Below are positions 37,581 to 48,110 of a stretch of 64,000 nucleotides of DNA, piece by piece. Source of the stretch: Micractinium sp. NFX-FRZ. Lineage: Eukaryota; Chlorophyta; Trebouxiophyceae; Chlorellales; Chlorellaceae. The stretch lies in contig JAPTJF010000329.1 of the NCBI GenBank assembly GCA_029339195.1, forward strand, positions 1 to 64,000. Reading direction: 5' to 3'. Below the pieces are notes generated by a model. The model did not search any database. It was given only the letters and a program-made list of their open reading frames with translations, and had not been told where the DNA came from. The translations under genes were made by a program, and so were the position numbers. Numbering within the stretch: the first letter of the stretch is position 1; each line of letters starts with the position of its first letter.

Positions 37581-37894
37581 GGCAGCAGCAGGGTGCAGAA
37601 TGGCATGGGACGGGTCAGCAGGGGGCAGGGCAGCAGGGGGCAGATGAGATTGATGAGTCGGTGCTGGCTGAGCTGCCTTTAGAGATGCAGCGGGAGATAA
37701 GGGCACAGATGAAGACGCAGCAGATGATGCAGCGCTTAAAGCAGCGCAAGGCGGCTGGCGGGGGCGGGGCGGCAGCTGCAGGCGGGGGCAAGCGCCCGGC
37801 CAGCGCCGGGGGCGGCGGTACCACGCGGCGCGCGGCGCCGGCGGGCACGCAGCGCATTGACGCGTTTCTTAAGGGAAAGCGGCCCAAGAAATAG
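31632..37894 (+). CDS. POLH: DNA polymerase eta (Y-family translesion polymerase)
   Basis: Twelve exons, 31632-31691, 31870-31923, 32254-32339, 32641-32725, 33295-33484, 33945-34152, 34382-34493, 35082-35205, 35513-35626, 36098-36229, 36553-36693 and 36975-37894, close in frame at about 741 aa. Catalytic acids are in LVDMDAFYSQ (D13, D15 region) and ASIDECYLDL (D131, E132). Other landmarks are SYEARAQGVKRNMRGD (finger), AGIAHTKLLAKLCSG (palm), a helix-hairpin-helix (LPIPKLKGLGGKFGE) and the little-finger SCGKTFRG block. The tail has AITRFFKP (a PCNA-binding PIP-like box), several pure-CAG polyglutamine tracts, a ubiquitin-binding UBM (SVLAELPLEMQREI) and a terminal QRIDAFLK, a second degenerate PIP box. 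By family it bypasses UV cyclobutane dimers. A UBM instead of the animal UBZ finger is the plant arrangement. The polyglutamine linker is unusually long. Confidence 0.93.
33020..33330 (+). repeat. Four copies of polymerase eta exon 5 head plus acceptor
   Basis: The real acceptor CCCAG/GTGCCCACCGCCCACGG at 33294 is preceded by copies at 33220 (CCCAG/GCGCCCAGCCCCCACGG), 33135 (CCCAG/GTGCCCACCCCCCCACGG) and a weaker one at 33022 (TTAG/GTGCCCATCGC). The periods are about 74, 85 and 113 bp. CGCAGACTCACTTT-like sequence follows the middle two. Confidence 0.8.
33811..34000 (+). repeat. Copy of polymerase eta exon 6 head
   Basis: The real exon 6 start (GCAG/AGCAGGTGCACGTGATGGAG at 33944) has an upstream copy at 33820 (GCAG/AGCGGGTGCATGCGATGGAG). 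The period is 124 bp and the copy includes an intact acceptor. Confidence 0.85.
34765..35125 (+). repeat. Three copies of polymerase eta exon 8 head
   Basis: The real exon 8 start (GTGATGTCTGAGCTGGGCAT at 35082) is echoed at about 34938 (CCATGTCTGAGATGGGCGTC) and about 34777 (CCATGCCTGAGCGTGGCGTC). The two copies also share the downstream GGCAAACCATGCTCCCATC. The periods are about 145-160 bp. Confidence 0.8.
37050..37610 (+). repeat. Coding CAG/CAR repeat tracts (polyglutamine) in polymerase eta
   Basis: Several nearly pure CAG runs (about 37064-37094, 37250-37272, 37501-37518, 37540-37586) encode polyglutamine in the polymerase frame. All three forward frames stay open here, as poly-Q, poly-S or poly-A. 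Confidence 0.9.
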
Positions 37895-37960
37895 AACTGT
37901 TCTTGCGCGTGTGAGACCCTGGCTTGTCGTTTTCTGGAGAGTGCCACTGTGACGGCTCCA

Positions 37961-37965
37961 TGTAA
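37961..37965 (+). terminator. TGTAA polyadenylation signal for polymerase eta
   Basis: TGTAA on the plus strand lies 67 nt after the stop codon at 37894, the expected position and motif for a chlorophyte nuclear gene. Confidence 0.45.
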
Positions 37966-38973
37966 GCCCGGCGTTAGAGGAAGCTAGGGAGGAAGGTTTG
38001 CCGTCAAGAACCCTAGCTGAGCTGTCCTGGATGCCATGGGATTTGCTCAATCCCATACCAGTCTACCAACCTCGTATTCAGTCCTCGTGTTGCTGCAGCA
38101 ATCATGGCGGTCGGAAGAGGCCGCGCAGTCGCTGTTTTGATGCTCGCCGTGGCAACCGCAACGCTGGGTGGGTGGGCGCTTCAGAGGGACGAGGCTGTAC
38201 AAATGAGCCTCTTGTCACGCCTAGAGCCTGTTTTAGAAAGCAGCGGCCCGTGATACGCCCAGAAAAAGGCAGGCACTCCATCTGAATTGTGGCCGCCTTG
38301 TGCTCCTCGCTTCCCGTTGCTGCAGCTCACGCACAGGGACCATCGAGCGCTGCCAGCCGCCTGGCGGCTCATGCCGTTGGTGCTGCTCTGCTCGCAGTGG
38401 CAGCAGCGCTGCTCATGTCGGTGTGAGAACCCAGACCATTATCATCATGCAACAACGGCCCACCTCCAACCGATCTGATGAAGCCAGTCAGAGCTGCAGC
38501 AAGCGCTCACGAGAGCCTGCATGCGTGCACCAACAAGTTGGTGCAGCCAGGTGGTGCATCCTGCTGGCTCTGAGCTTTCATTGCACGGTTTCTCTGGATC
38601 CCCTGCCTGCCCCAGTCTCAGACCGCGCTCAGATTGGTTTTCAAGTGTGAGCACTGCACCAAACAAGAGTGCTTCCTTTCCAATTTGAACTCAGCCCCCC
38701 ATGCCTTCTAATTGCCTGCTCCCGTCCATGATCCCTCCCGTTCTCCCCCACCAGCCTCTGCTATACTACAGATCTAATACAAATCGTAACGGTGCTATGC
38801 AATACACTGGAGTACATGACCCCTGGCAGTGGCGCTTGGGCGAGTGGCAGAAGGCACTGTGCGTGGCACGGCGACGGCAATGTGGCAACCGCAGCCTGCC
38901 CTAGAAACTCAAAGCAGCCTATGCAGCCTATGGCCTATAAATGGTCAGATCTACCGACTGCCCCTGCTGGGCG
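37966..38973. other. Convergent 3' intergenic region (polymerase eta / PP2C-like)
   Basis: About 1 kb, less GC-rich than the genes, with only short unsupported ORFs. It presumably consists of two 3' UTRs plus spacer. Confidence 0.5.
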
Positions 38974-41900
38974 CTACCTCCGTGCGTCAGGCCGCACCGC
39001 CTTGATGCTGCGGCTGGCACCCGCTGCTGCACCGCCAGCCGTCTTGACCGCCGCGCCTCCCGCCGCTGCCAGCGCTCCCCTCTTGTTGGCATTGGCAGCT
39101 CCGCTCTGGTCCTCCTCCCCCTCCTCCCGTGGGGTGACGCCCGCGCTGCGCAGCTTGCCTGCGACCACAACGGCAGCCCCTGCCGCCAGCTGCAGCGCCT
39201 GCGCCTTGGCTGGGCTCAAGCCCAGCAGGCTGATGCGCCCAGCAGCTGCGCCCGTGGTGCGGCTCCGCCGGTACAGAGCATCCTGTGCCTCCCACCACTG
39301 CCGCAGCATCACACGCCTGCAAGCGGCATGGCCAGCCACCGGGAGCGGTTCAGGGCAGGAGGGCAGGCCAGCCTGATTAGGGCTGCGGCTGCTCTGCCGA
39401 ATGCTGACCTGGCACAGGTGGTCTGCCACGTTACACCAACCCCGTCCTTGATGCCTGCCCCACTCCCCGCCAGGCTGTTTCACAATCCTGCTTACATCAC
39501 CCGCCCTCCAGCTTGCTCATCCTCTTGTGTCCCCCACCTGTGCGCCTTGTGGAAGTCCAGTAGCATGCGGATCTGCGCCCAGCGCCGGCGGGCCAGCCGC
39601 TCCACGTACCCCCCTTCGCCGCCGCCCTGGCCGGCGCCCTGCTTGGCTTTTGCAACAGCTGCGCTGGCGTGGGCTGCCAGCATCATTGCCCGCATCCCCT
39701 CATCCATGCTGCAGGGCGAGCGGGGCAGGGCAGGGGCAGGGCACGGTGCATGGGCAGGACCTCAGGCTGGACTGGACCTCAGGCTGGCAGCAGCAGAGGC
39801 AGACGTACTGAGGGGGGCGCTGCCAGAGTGATTATGTGCGCCACATCACGGCAAGTCCGGATCCAGGAAGAAGGCCAGCGGCGGGCATGCATGGCAGGCA
39901 GGCTCGGCGGGGCGGCGCTTCCATACAACCCGCGCCGTGACAGCTAAAAACACCCAAGTTCCCAGCCAGCCAAATACAGCACCTGCACCTCGCTGGGGCT
40001 CTGGACCTCACAACAGCCTGAGCACCAGCCAGCAGCAGCAGCAGCAGCACCACCAGCAGCAGCAAGGTGCGCACCTCTGATCCTGCCGACGCAGGGTGAC
40101 CACAATCACGCCCACATCTCCCACCACGTCGCTCCGAATCAGCGGCTCCGGCAGCTGCCCCTCCTGCCGCGCTGCCGCCTCCTCTTCTGCCGCATGATGG
40201 GAGGCCCGAGGCGTGGCAGCTGGCGCAGGTGCAGCCGGCAGAGGCGGCCGCGCCAACGGCAGGGCCAACAGATCTGCCACTGAAGGGGGCAGCTCCCCGC
40301 TGCTGCCGTTGCTGCCGATGGCACCCCCGTCCCCGCTGCGCTGCTGCTGTTGCATCCTGGCCATTTGGCGTGCTGCTTTCTCTAGACTCCAGTACACCAG
40401 GTGCTCTGCCGTGTTGGCTGCCTGCAGCAGCGCCGGGCTAGGTGCGTCCTGCAGCCCTGCTGCCGCTGCGGCTGCCGCCATTGCAGCCGCGCGCTCCAGC
40501 TCGCGGCAAGCAAACTGCAGGCAGGCAAGCAGACAGGCAGGCAGGGGATGGTGGGCAGGCAGGGGTGCAGGGTAACAGGCAGTGCCAACACTGCGTGTTG
40601 TCACGCCAAGACTCCCCCCGCCCCCTCCAAACATCACAGTTATGTTACTTTTGTTCACCAATCCTCCCAGCCATAAACCTCCCCATACAACACAGCCAGT
40701 GAGACAGCAAGGCCTCTCAATTGAGGGCCCACCTGTGCCTGCCTGCTTCCCTTTCCCTCAACACACACGAAACACACAGCAAGCAGTGCGGCAGCTTGCC
40801 TTCTCATGAAAGTGCGCCCTCAGCGCGCAATCGGCGGGCCCCACCAGCCGCCAAAAGGCGCTCGAACCCAGCACCAGGTGCTGGTCAGTGCCTGTGAGGG
40901 TGTGGTCGGTGGCATATGCCTCACAGATGAGTGCGCCGCTGCCGCCTGCGTAACAGGAAGCATGTGGGGGCAGGGGTCGAGGATGAAAGGCCTGTGGCAT
41001 ATGCATCACAGATGTGTGCACCGCTGCCGCCTGCGGGGGCGAAATACATGAAAGCAGGCGGGCAGGTGTCATGGGGCAGGGTGGGGTGCCCCTGCTGCCT
41101 GATCGTCAAGGAACAACTTTCTGACACAGCACACACCACACTGACATTCACACTCGGCTGGCACATGGCAGCAGCAGTCTTCCGCCCCACCACTGCATGG
41201 CACTGGTCGCCCACAGGGGCAGGCTGTCATGCGCTGACCTGCTTGCTGCTTGGCTTCCCAGAACCCCAGAGCTCGCGTGTGCTCCCCCGCAGGCTCCCCC
41301 GCCAGCTCCCGCTCCCCGGCTCCGTTGCCGGCGCGCGGCGGCGTGGCCTCGCCCGGCGCCCGCCGCTGAAGGCGCACAAGCTCCTCCCGATTCCTGAACA
41401 CCAATGTTATTTGACAGCAGGGTCACACGCAGCGGGTGGGGTGTTAGCCAGCAGCAGGGTCGCACGCAATGGGTGGAGCAACGCGCAGGTGGGCGTTGAG
41501 ACCAGGAGGGTGGGTAGCTGCATGCAGCAGTTGATCAGTTGCATGGCTGCCATGAGCTTGTGGTCACGATTTCACATCGGATCAGGGTGGCAAACCATGG
41601 CGGTATGCCCAGCACAGCGGCGGGGGGTTAGGTGCGCGCCTGATCACCTACACTCTGTGCACGCCTCACCAGTACCACTCAGCACCTGCCAGCCGGCCCA
41701 TTTACCAACCGCATAGCATGCCCACCTGGTGGTGTGGTCTGCTGTGAGGAAGAAACCCTCCGGTGCCTTGGCATTGAAGCTACCCGAAATGCGGCTGAGC
41801 AGGCAGTGCGCAGCACCCACGTTGGCACAGTAGCACCGCTGGCTTCCCAGCTCGACCAGCAGGAGCACCGCCGACGCCCCGCTGCTGGCCTTGGTCTGCA

Positions 41901-42653
41901 CGCGTGCGGAGCAGGGGCACGTGATGCAGGCAGGGCAGGCAGCCGAAGGCAAGTGGGCGTGGTGAAGGCTGAAGGGGAGGGTTGTGTGGGAGACATGAGA
42001 ATACCTGTGACATTGTGCCCATGCCCTTGGGGACTTCCTGCATCAGTGCAGCGCCATTGGCCGCGACAGCAAATGCCCTCCGTTATCTAAGCATGGCCAT
42101 GCGGGCGAGCAACAGCCGGCCAGCACCCACCGAGTGCTTCAGGCGTTCGGTGGCAAAGATGGCTGCATCTAGGCGCTCCAAGGTGGCCTTCAGCGCCTCC
42201 AGGGGGTTGCCCGGGTGGCGCACGATGCTCTCTTGAAAGAGCTGCGCTTCGGATGGGTGCAGGAACCGGCGGGGTGGATGGGCTTCTGGCAGCCGAGCAG
42301 GCACGCGTTGCTGCCGGCACAAGCAGGGAGGGCGGCGGCAGGCGGCCTAAACAGGACATGCACCTCCAGAAACGTACCTCGAGCACGCGGCTGCGACAGA
42401 AGGCGGCCACGGCATGGCGGTCTGCGCCCAACCCCTCAAACAGCGCAACCAGCACGCCCTGCGGCGTCTGTCGCACGAGCAGCGGAGTGGCGTCGCCCGC
42501 CGAAAGCCGCGCCTGGCTTACGGCCACCTGCAGGCCTCCTGGTGCGCACTGCACTACGGGGTGCAGCAGGCGATCCGTCAAGCCGGCCTGCAGCTGGTGG
42601 GCTGGACGCGCCTGCTGCGGGCTGTCGCTAGGGGCGCTGCAGCACTGCCCCAT
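38974..42653 (-). CDS. PP2C-fold protein lacking catalytic metal ligands (putative N-myristoylated pseudophosphatase)
   Basis: Nine exons, 42653-42378, 42241-42131, 42037-42005, 41895-41726, 41393-41239, 40945-40800, 40514-40075, 39708-39538 and 39316-38974, close in frame at about 614 aa. MGQCCS at the N-terminus is a myristoylation (Gly2) plus palmitoylation (Cys4/5) signature, as in several plant PP2Cs. The PP2C blocks can be aligned by eye: VLVALFEGLGAD for the DGHG block (about residues 68-78), CYCANVGAAHCLLSR for ANVGDSRAVL (about 161-175), FFLTADHT, LVLGSSAFWRLV for the ASDGLWD block (about 272-283) and GDVGVIVVTL for DNITVIVV. The metal-binding aspartates are absent in each, so phosphatase activity is doubtful. 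A long Ala/Arg-rich C-terminus follows, of no recognised family. The intron after exon 6 uses a GC donor. Assignment to PP2C is by motif order and is an inference. Confidence 0.68.
40905..41040 (-). repeat. Tandem copy of the PP2C-like exon 6 head
   Basis: The real exon 6 start (plus strand about 40912-40950, GCATATGCCTCACAGATGAG ... CCGCTGCCGCCTGCG) is repeated about 84 bp away at about 40996-41035 (GCATATGCATCACAGATGTG ... CCGCTGCCGCCTGCG), acceptor included. Confidence 0.85.
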
Positions 42654-42877
42654 GGTGGCCGACGGCTGTTTGACGATCACCAGATGTAAGATGTCACAAG
42701 GCACGCCAGCTGTGGCCTCCTACGTTTGCATTTCCTTCCTGGCGCGCCACGCGGCAAAGTCGCTCGAGCGCGCTGTGGACCCCACAGACCAGCCTTTCGC
42801 CTCCTTCTTCTCTTGTGTACCCGTGATCAAGCCAGTTGAAACCTGGGCCTTGGCCCTCGGCACAGCAGCCGGAACCC
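42654..42877. promoter_or_regulatory. 224-bp divergent promoter region
   Basis: Only 224 bp separate the ATG of the PP2C-like gene (minus) from the ATG of the Gln/Trp-rich membrane protein (plus). Both 5' UTRs and any promoter elements must fit here or overlap. No specific element was recognised. Confidence 0.5.
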
Positions 42878-44760
42878 ATGCTCTCGGCAGCGGCTCTTGG
42901 CCCCTGTAAACCGGTCACGGCAACTGCCGTTGGCCGCTTGGTGCTGCCGAGACGCTCGCCAGCCGCCCGTGCGGTGCCCAACTCCACCCACCGGCGGCAG
43001 CGCCTTGTTGTGGCAGCCCGCCAGCGGGCCACGGGGCGCAGCACCGCCTCGCAGCCGCCGCCGGTGGACCCCGACAGTCGCACGCGGGCTTTCCGCAGGT
43101 CACCCAGTGGCAGGAAGGCGCCAGAGAAGGAGCCATTCGATGCAGAGGTGCGTGGTGTGGGGTCCATTGTGCCGCAGCCGCGTGTGCGTGCAGCTGCCAG
43201 CTGGCTGTGCGGCGGCGGCAGGGGGATCAAGCCCCGCACCCATCTGCGTGTCCAGGGTGATCACAACACAAGGCACCCTCACCCCTGCATGACCTCATCC
43301 TGTGGCGTCCACCGCACCAGCGCAGACTGCTAGTGTTGGCATGGCATGCATGCCTTCTGCCCAGCGCAGAGTGCGCCCCCCATCAGCCGCTCACGGCCCA
43401 CCCCGCCCCCTGGCTCCCATGCAGCTGTTTGTGCTGTTTGGCCTCCCCTGCGGCTGCCTGCTCGTCGCCTATGCCTTCAACGAGCCGTCCTCCCTGGCAG
43501 TGGCCATCCCACTGGGTCTGTTGATTCCGGGCGTGAGGGACGTGCTGCTTCACGTGGGCACCGACGCGTTTCGGGCCGTCCGCCGGGCGGCACGCTTTGT
43601 GTCTGTGGATTCCGCAGATGCTTACAGTGAAGAGGAGGAGGAGGCTGCAGAGGAGGAGCACGCACGGCAAGAGGGCGGCATGCGCTGGTGGCAGCAGCGG
43701 CAGCAGCAGCAGCAGCAGCAGCCTGCGTGGGGCCGGCGGGTACCACCGCCGCCGCCGCCGCCACCGCCGCCACCGGCCCCTCAGGTGGGTTCAGGACCCC
43801 TGGCACCCCAGCTGTGCCGCTTGACATCGCCTGGCTGTTATTACTCGTCTTTGCAATTGCGCCTCGCTCCCCCAACCCCTACTGCCATGCTGTGCACCTG
43901 CACTCTCAACCGGCCACGCGCCTGCACAAGCGCGCTCAATCCGACGCCCGCCCGCAGCTCTCACTTGGTCACCCCCTCAACTTCTCACCCATGGGTTTGC
44001 CCACTTGCTGGCTTCCTTCCTGCTGCAGGCAGAATACGAACTGAGGGCAGAAGACTATGCTGTGTACCCCTCGCCTCCTGCTCAGCCTGCGCCAGAGCAG
44101 CAGCAGACGTGGCAGCCGGAGCCGCAGCAGCCACCATGGCAGCAGCAGGCCTGGCAGCCGCAGCAGGGGCAGCAGCAGCAGCAGCAGTCGTCTTGGCAGC
44201 AGCAACCAGGCCAGCCGGGACAGCAGCAGCAGGGTGCTTGGCAGTCGGAACAACAGCCCCCCTCGCCAATCGCCCAGGGGTGGCAGCAGCAGCAGGTGCC
44301 GCGCTCGCCGTTTGCTGAAGGGTGGCCGCAGCAGCGGTCACCGCGCTCGCCATTCGCCCAGGGGTGGCCGCAGCAGCAGGTGCCGCGATCGCCCTTTGCA
44401 GACGGCTGGCCGCCTGCTGGTGCAAGCGGCAGCACTGATGCCGGCCACGGCAGCTGGCAGCAGGCGCCTGGCCCCTCCAGCTGGAATGCCTCTCCCGCCC
44501 CCGACACCACCGGCAGCTGGCGTTTCCGCCGCAGCAGCCGCGGCGGCAGCCCCACAGCAGCGGCGGCACCAGCAGCGCCCGCCACCGCTGCCATGGCACC
44601 GCCGCGCCGGCGGCGGCCGGGCAGGCTGGCACAGCCGGGCGCCCAGGGCAGGGCCCGTGTGACCACGGGAGCGGAGCGCCGGCGTGACCTCACCCCGCTG
44701 CTCCTGCGCCCACTCTTTACCCTCATTCCATTCCTTCGTTACTGGGGAGGCTTCCTGTAG
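42878..44760 (+). CDS. Putative plastid-targeted membrane protein with Pro, Gln/Trp and SPFA repeat regions
   Basis: Three exons, 42878-43147, 43425-43784 and 44029-44760, close in frame (453 aa). The first about 85 residues are rich in Arg, Ala and Ser with few acidic residues (KPVTATAVGRLVLPRRS), resembling a chloroplast transit peptide. Exon 2 opens with a hydrophobic block (LFVLFGLPCGCLLVAYAF, then LAVAIPLGLLIPGV) that could span a membrane once or twice, followed by an acidic EEEEEAAEEE stretch and a run of prolines. Exon 3 is Gln/Trp/Pro-rich with four imperfect repeats of the type PRSPFAxGWPQQ, then a basic segment and a hydrophobic C-terminus (LFTLIPFLRYWGGFL). I recognise no family. 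The SP dipeptides could be phosphorylation sites, but that is only a guess. Confidence 0.65.
44255..44420 (+). repeat. In-frame about 54-57 bp tandem repeats encoding PRSPFAxGWPQQ
   Basis: Three near-identical units (CGCTCGCC, then CAT/GTTT-GC..., then GGGTGGCCGCAGCAG), plus a degenerate first unit (PPSPIAQGWQQQQ), encode repeated P-R-S-P-F-A-E/Q/D-G-W-P. The repeat is maintained in frame. Confidence 0.8.
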
Positions 44761-45535
44761 GCAGGCAGGCATAAGGCGCTGCCCAAGGCCTGCCCGCCTG
44801 CTCCCACCTGTGCTTGCGGAGCAAGTGCTCCCCACTCAGTCCGGGCAGCGCCACCCGCATGCGCTGCGAATGCATGCTCGTAGGCGCACACAGCACCCAC
44901 TCGCGTTCCCCCCTGTACTGCTCAATTCACATTAATACCATCCCGCTGCCCTGCGTGGGCTTCCCCCCATCCCTGCCCCACCGCATGCACTCGTGCGCGC
45001 CGGCCCCGACATGTGTCCATGCCCGCCCGTCTCCCCATGTTGATCATATGTAGCTGCCGCCCTGCTCACCACGCTGCGGCACCGCTCTGACCCGCTCTGT
45101 CCCATTAGACCGCCTGATGCCCATTCATGTTGTCGCCTGAACCTGTCAGACCTCTCATTGCCGCTAATTTGGCGCTTCCAACCAACGAACCGCCCCACAC
45201 GTGTGCACCCTGCCATGGCAACAAGGGCCGCAACCTGTACCTACCACCCGGCCCATTGCCTTGCATGCCATTCATCCGACCAGGTTGCGAAATTTTGGCT
45301 TGCACCTGGGCGCCCTGGGTGGGCGCCCAGGTGCCCACCCAGCCCTTCTTGTGCAACTTACTTGCCCAGATTCACTCTTGACACAGAGCCAGCAAATGAA
45401 TGAGCAAACCAACGAAATGTAAAATTCATCTGATCTACACAGTCACTGTGAGCAATATACATACGCAGCGTGGGGAGCAGGCAAGCTGTGTGCTTCGATT
45501 TGACGGCATTCACGCCGGTGGGATACCTTCGCCCC
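44761..45535. other. Convergent 3' intergenic region (membrane protein / Canopy)
   Basis: No supportable gene. An inverted CTGGGCGCCCTGGGTGGGCGCCCAG segment at about 45306-45331 could form a GC-rich stem. Confidence 0.45.
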
Positions 45536-47795
45536 TCAGAGCTCATCCCGCTTGACACTGCCCGCAGTAGCGGTGGCTGCTGTGCCCGCTTCCAGCTGCT
45601 GCTCCCGCCCCTCCTCGCCACCCGCCGCCTCCGACCCTACTGCCCCTGCCTCTGGGCTGCCGACTCCCTCTGCCGGCACAGAGGCCAGCGGGCGGGTGCA
45701 GTGCTTGGCTGTGGTGAGGCAGAGGAAGTCGGAGGCGCTGTCGATGTCCACCTCACCGTTGCGCAGTGCGTGGGACAGGTCGTCCTCGTGCCTGCAGGGA
45801 CAGTGTGGAAGGGAACGCAGGCGAGTGGGCGCACAAAGAGCAGGCAGTGAAGCTCGCGGGGGTGGGCGCTGAAGGATGGTGGGGCAGGGCAGAGCGGTTG
45901 GTGCAGCCAAAGAGGGCGGTGGACGGGGGCCAAAGAGGGGGAAGGAGGCGGGCACGAGGCGGCCACTCAACATGACAGCTTTCTCCGTCCATTCATACCC
46001 CTGCTCGACTCCCCCTCCCTCCCACGTGCATCCAGGTCCCCAAGAGGCCATGCCAGCTCCAAACGGCCATGGCAATGCTGATCGGCTTTCCATCCCCTCA
46101 CCCAACTTTTTGTAGGCAAACCCCAACATAAAGCCAGGGCCTACACCCCCTCGGAGCTCCCACCTTTCCAGCAGATCGTGGCAGAACTTCAGACATAAAG
46201 CAAGGCACATGCACCCTCGGACCTCCCACCTTTCCAGCAGGTCGTGGCAGAAGTTCTCCAGCTCCTTGCGCTGCTCCTTCCTCATGTGGATGTTGTAGTT
46301 GCGGTTGATGTTGAGGTCCGCTGCGCAAGGAGGGTACAGAAAGGGACAACATAATAGGACGCGTCAGGGAGGGCAGCAGGCACGGGGACGAAGACAACAA
46401 TAGCTCATCTGGCAGCTGAGCTAGCCGCAAGTTGTGAGGCCAGCTGCACATGCCAATCAACCACTTGGCCTGCCCCCCAATCGCCCCCGCACTTCCTCCA
46501 TCAGATGGCCTGCTCCACACACCAGAACATGGAACGCACGCAGCCTGGCTGCCGTCACTCTCCACAGCTCAGTGGCAGCCCTGCGTTCACAACCCAGTTG
46601 CACCCCCTGGGGCGCACCGGAGCGTGCCCAGCGTGCCGCCTCGCTGCCGTTCCTCTCCACCAGCTCGTAGGCAGACATGCCGTCACACAAGTCTTCCAGC
46701 AGGTGGATCACACGCAGCTCGCTCATCCTGCAGGTGTAAGGGAGGCAGTGCACGGCGTGTGTGTTGGTGTATGTGTTGTGTGAGTGTACCAGCTAGCTGC
46801 ACAGGTCCCCCAGCAGAAGAATGGCGCCCAGATCCCTTAACGTGCAAAGAGATTGGCGGAATCGCAGGATTGAAACGGTTGGCGTGAGCGTCGTTGCTGC
46901 CGAAGCGGCAGCAGCAGCGCCCTGGTGCACGACAGGGCGGCAGGGCGATGCGGCGCATGGGCCGCCACACAAGCAAGGCCCAGTACTGGTGCCCCCTCCC
47001 CCCCTCACTTGTAGTCAATGACCTTCCCCCAGCGCTTCCCCTCCTGCACGCAGCGGGCACAGCACAGCACGGAGGCGCGCCGGTAAGTGGCCCGTCGGTG
47101 GGGGCTGCGTGACAGCGGCACACACATTCCCCCTGCCCCGCCCGCCAGTGCCCCCTGGCAATCGCTGGCAGACCGTCGCAGGCAGGCAGCTGCTGCGTGC
47201 CGCCTCCCCAGCTGCAACCACTGCTGAAAAGTTTACGCAAAGGCACATCCAGCTCCTTCCGCCCCTGCCATTCGCCCCTGCCGTCCACCTTGTCCAGCCG
47301 GTGCCTCATGTCCAAATGGTTGCTGCATGGGCAGTGCAGGGTGGTTACGATGCATTGAGCTTGAAGTCAACAGTCTGCGCACATCCACGGATGTATCCCA
47401 TCTGCTGTCATCAGCTGGGGCCCCTCTGCTTGCTCAATTTCCCGCCCCCCTACCGTGGTACCTCCTCCTCCAGCTTCTTTGTCAGCACATCCTGCAGCCA
47501 AGGGAGAACAATATTTGGCACAGTAACAGTGAATAATATGTGGGAAGTCCGCGCAGGCCCACTCGGTTCGGGGGAGCTGCTGGCGCCGCCGTCTCGCTTC
47601 CGGGTGGCGGCGTCCCGCCTGCCGCTGTGGCTCGTCCCTTGCCCCGCCCTTGCCCGGCTCGTCCCTGCTCACCGCCACCGCACGACAGGCCGAGCATCTA
47701 GCCCGCATGCTGCTGCGAGCTAGGGCAGCAGGGGCGCAAAGCAACAGCAGCAAGGCTGCCACCGCCAGGAGGCCGGTCAAGGCGTGGCGGGCCAT
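45536..47795 (-). CDS. Canopy/MIR-interacting saposin-like ER protein (DUF3456), C-terminal RDEL
   Basis: Seven exons, 47795-47673, 47491-47454, 47322-47289, 47043-47009, 46727-46618, 46320-46230 and 45791-45536, close in frame at about 228 aa. A signal peptide (LTGLLAVAALLLLLCAPAAL) precedes the first cysteine pair (CSACRAVA). Then come RNHLDMRHRLDKEGKRW, GKVIDYKMSELRVIHLLEDL and CDGMSAYEL, the diagnostic order of the Canopy domain, with further cysteines in NFCHDLLER and CLTTAKHC for the saposin-type disulphides. The protein ends KRDEL, a KDEL-like ER retrieval signal. By family, Canopy proteins are ER-resident folding factors or co-chaperones for membrane receptors; the client in an alga is unknown. 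Exons 2-4 are only 38, 34 and 35 nt, and phases force this arrangement. Confidence 0.83.
46140..46265 (-). repeat. Tandem copy (about 70 bp) of Canopy exon 6 tail plus donor
   Basis: The real exon 6 end (plus-strand CTCCCACCTTTCCAGCAGGT at about 46223) is repeated at about 46157 (CTCCCACCTTTCCAGCAGAT) with flanking ACATAAAGC-A-AGG-like sequence also shared, giving a unit of about 70 bp. Confidence 0.85.
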
Positions 47796-48110
47796 TGGGG
47801 CGGCGCTTCAATAGCGCACCCCACTGTAAAACACTTCAAGCACATCAAACGCCCACATGGCCACTTCGCTGCCCTGCTGCGCAGCAGCCAGAGCGCAGCA
47901 GGGCGGGCAGCCATTTGCAGGTGGTGCTGCATGCGTCAAGCAGCATTCCCTTTCAGAACGCCTCGCAGCGACGACCCCTCGCGCCAGCCAAGGTCGGAGT
48001 GCAGGCCTCCCCAGCTGTAGGCAACGGCACGACTTACGGCAGCAGGGCCTCACCACCGCTGGCAAGCGAACTTGGCACCCGCGAGCCACATTTTGCAAGC
48101 CCATCCCGTC
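47796..48110. promoter_or_regulatory. Divergent promoter region (Canopy / NAD(P)H dehydrogenase)
   Basis: This 315-bp space between two start codons on opposite strands presumably carries both promoters and 5' UTRs. No defined element was recognised. Confidence 0.45.

Noticed and set aside
36769..37682. Long Ser-rich and Ala-rich open frames over the CAG tracts
   Set aside because: These are the other two frames of the CAG repeats. The Gln frame continues the polymerase and carries the UBM and the terminal motif.
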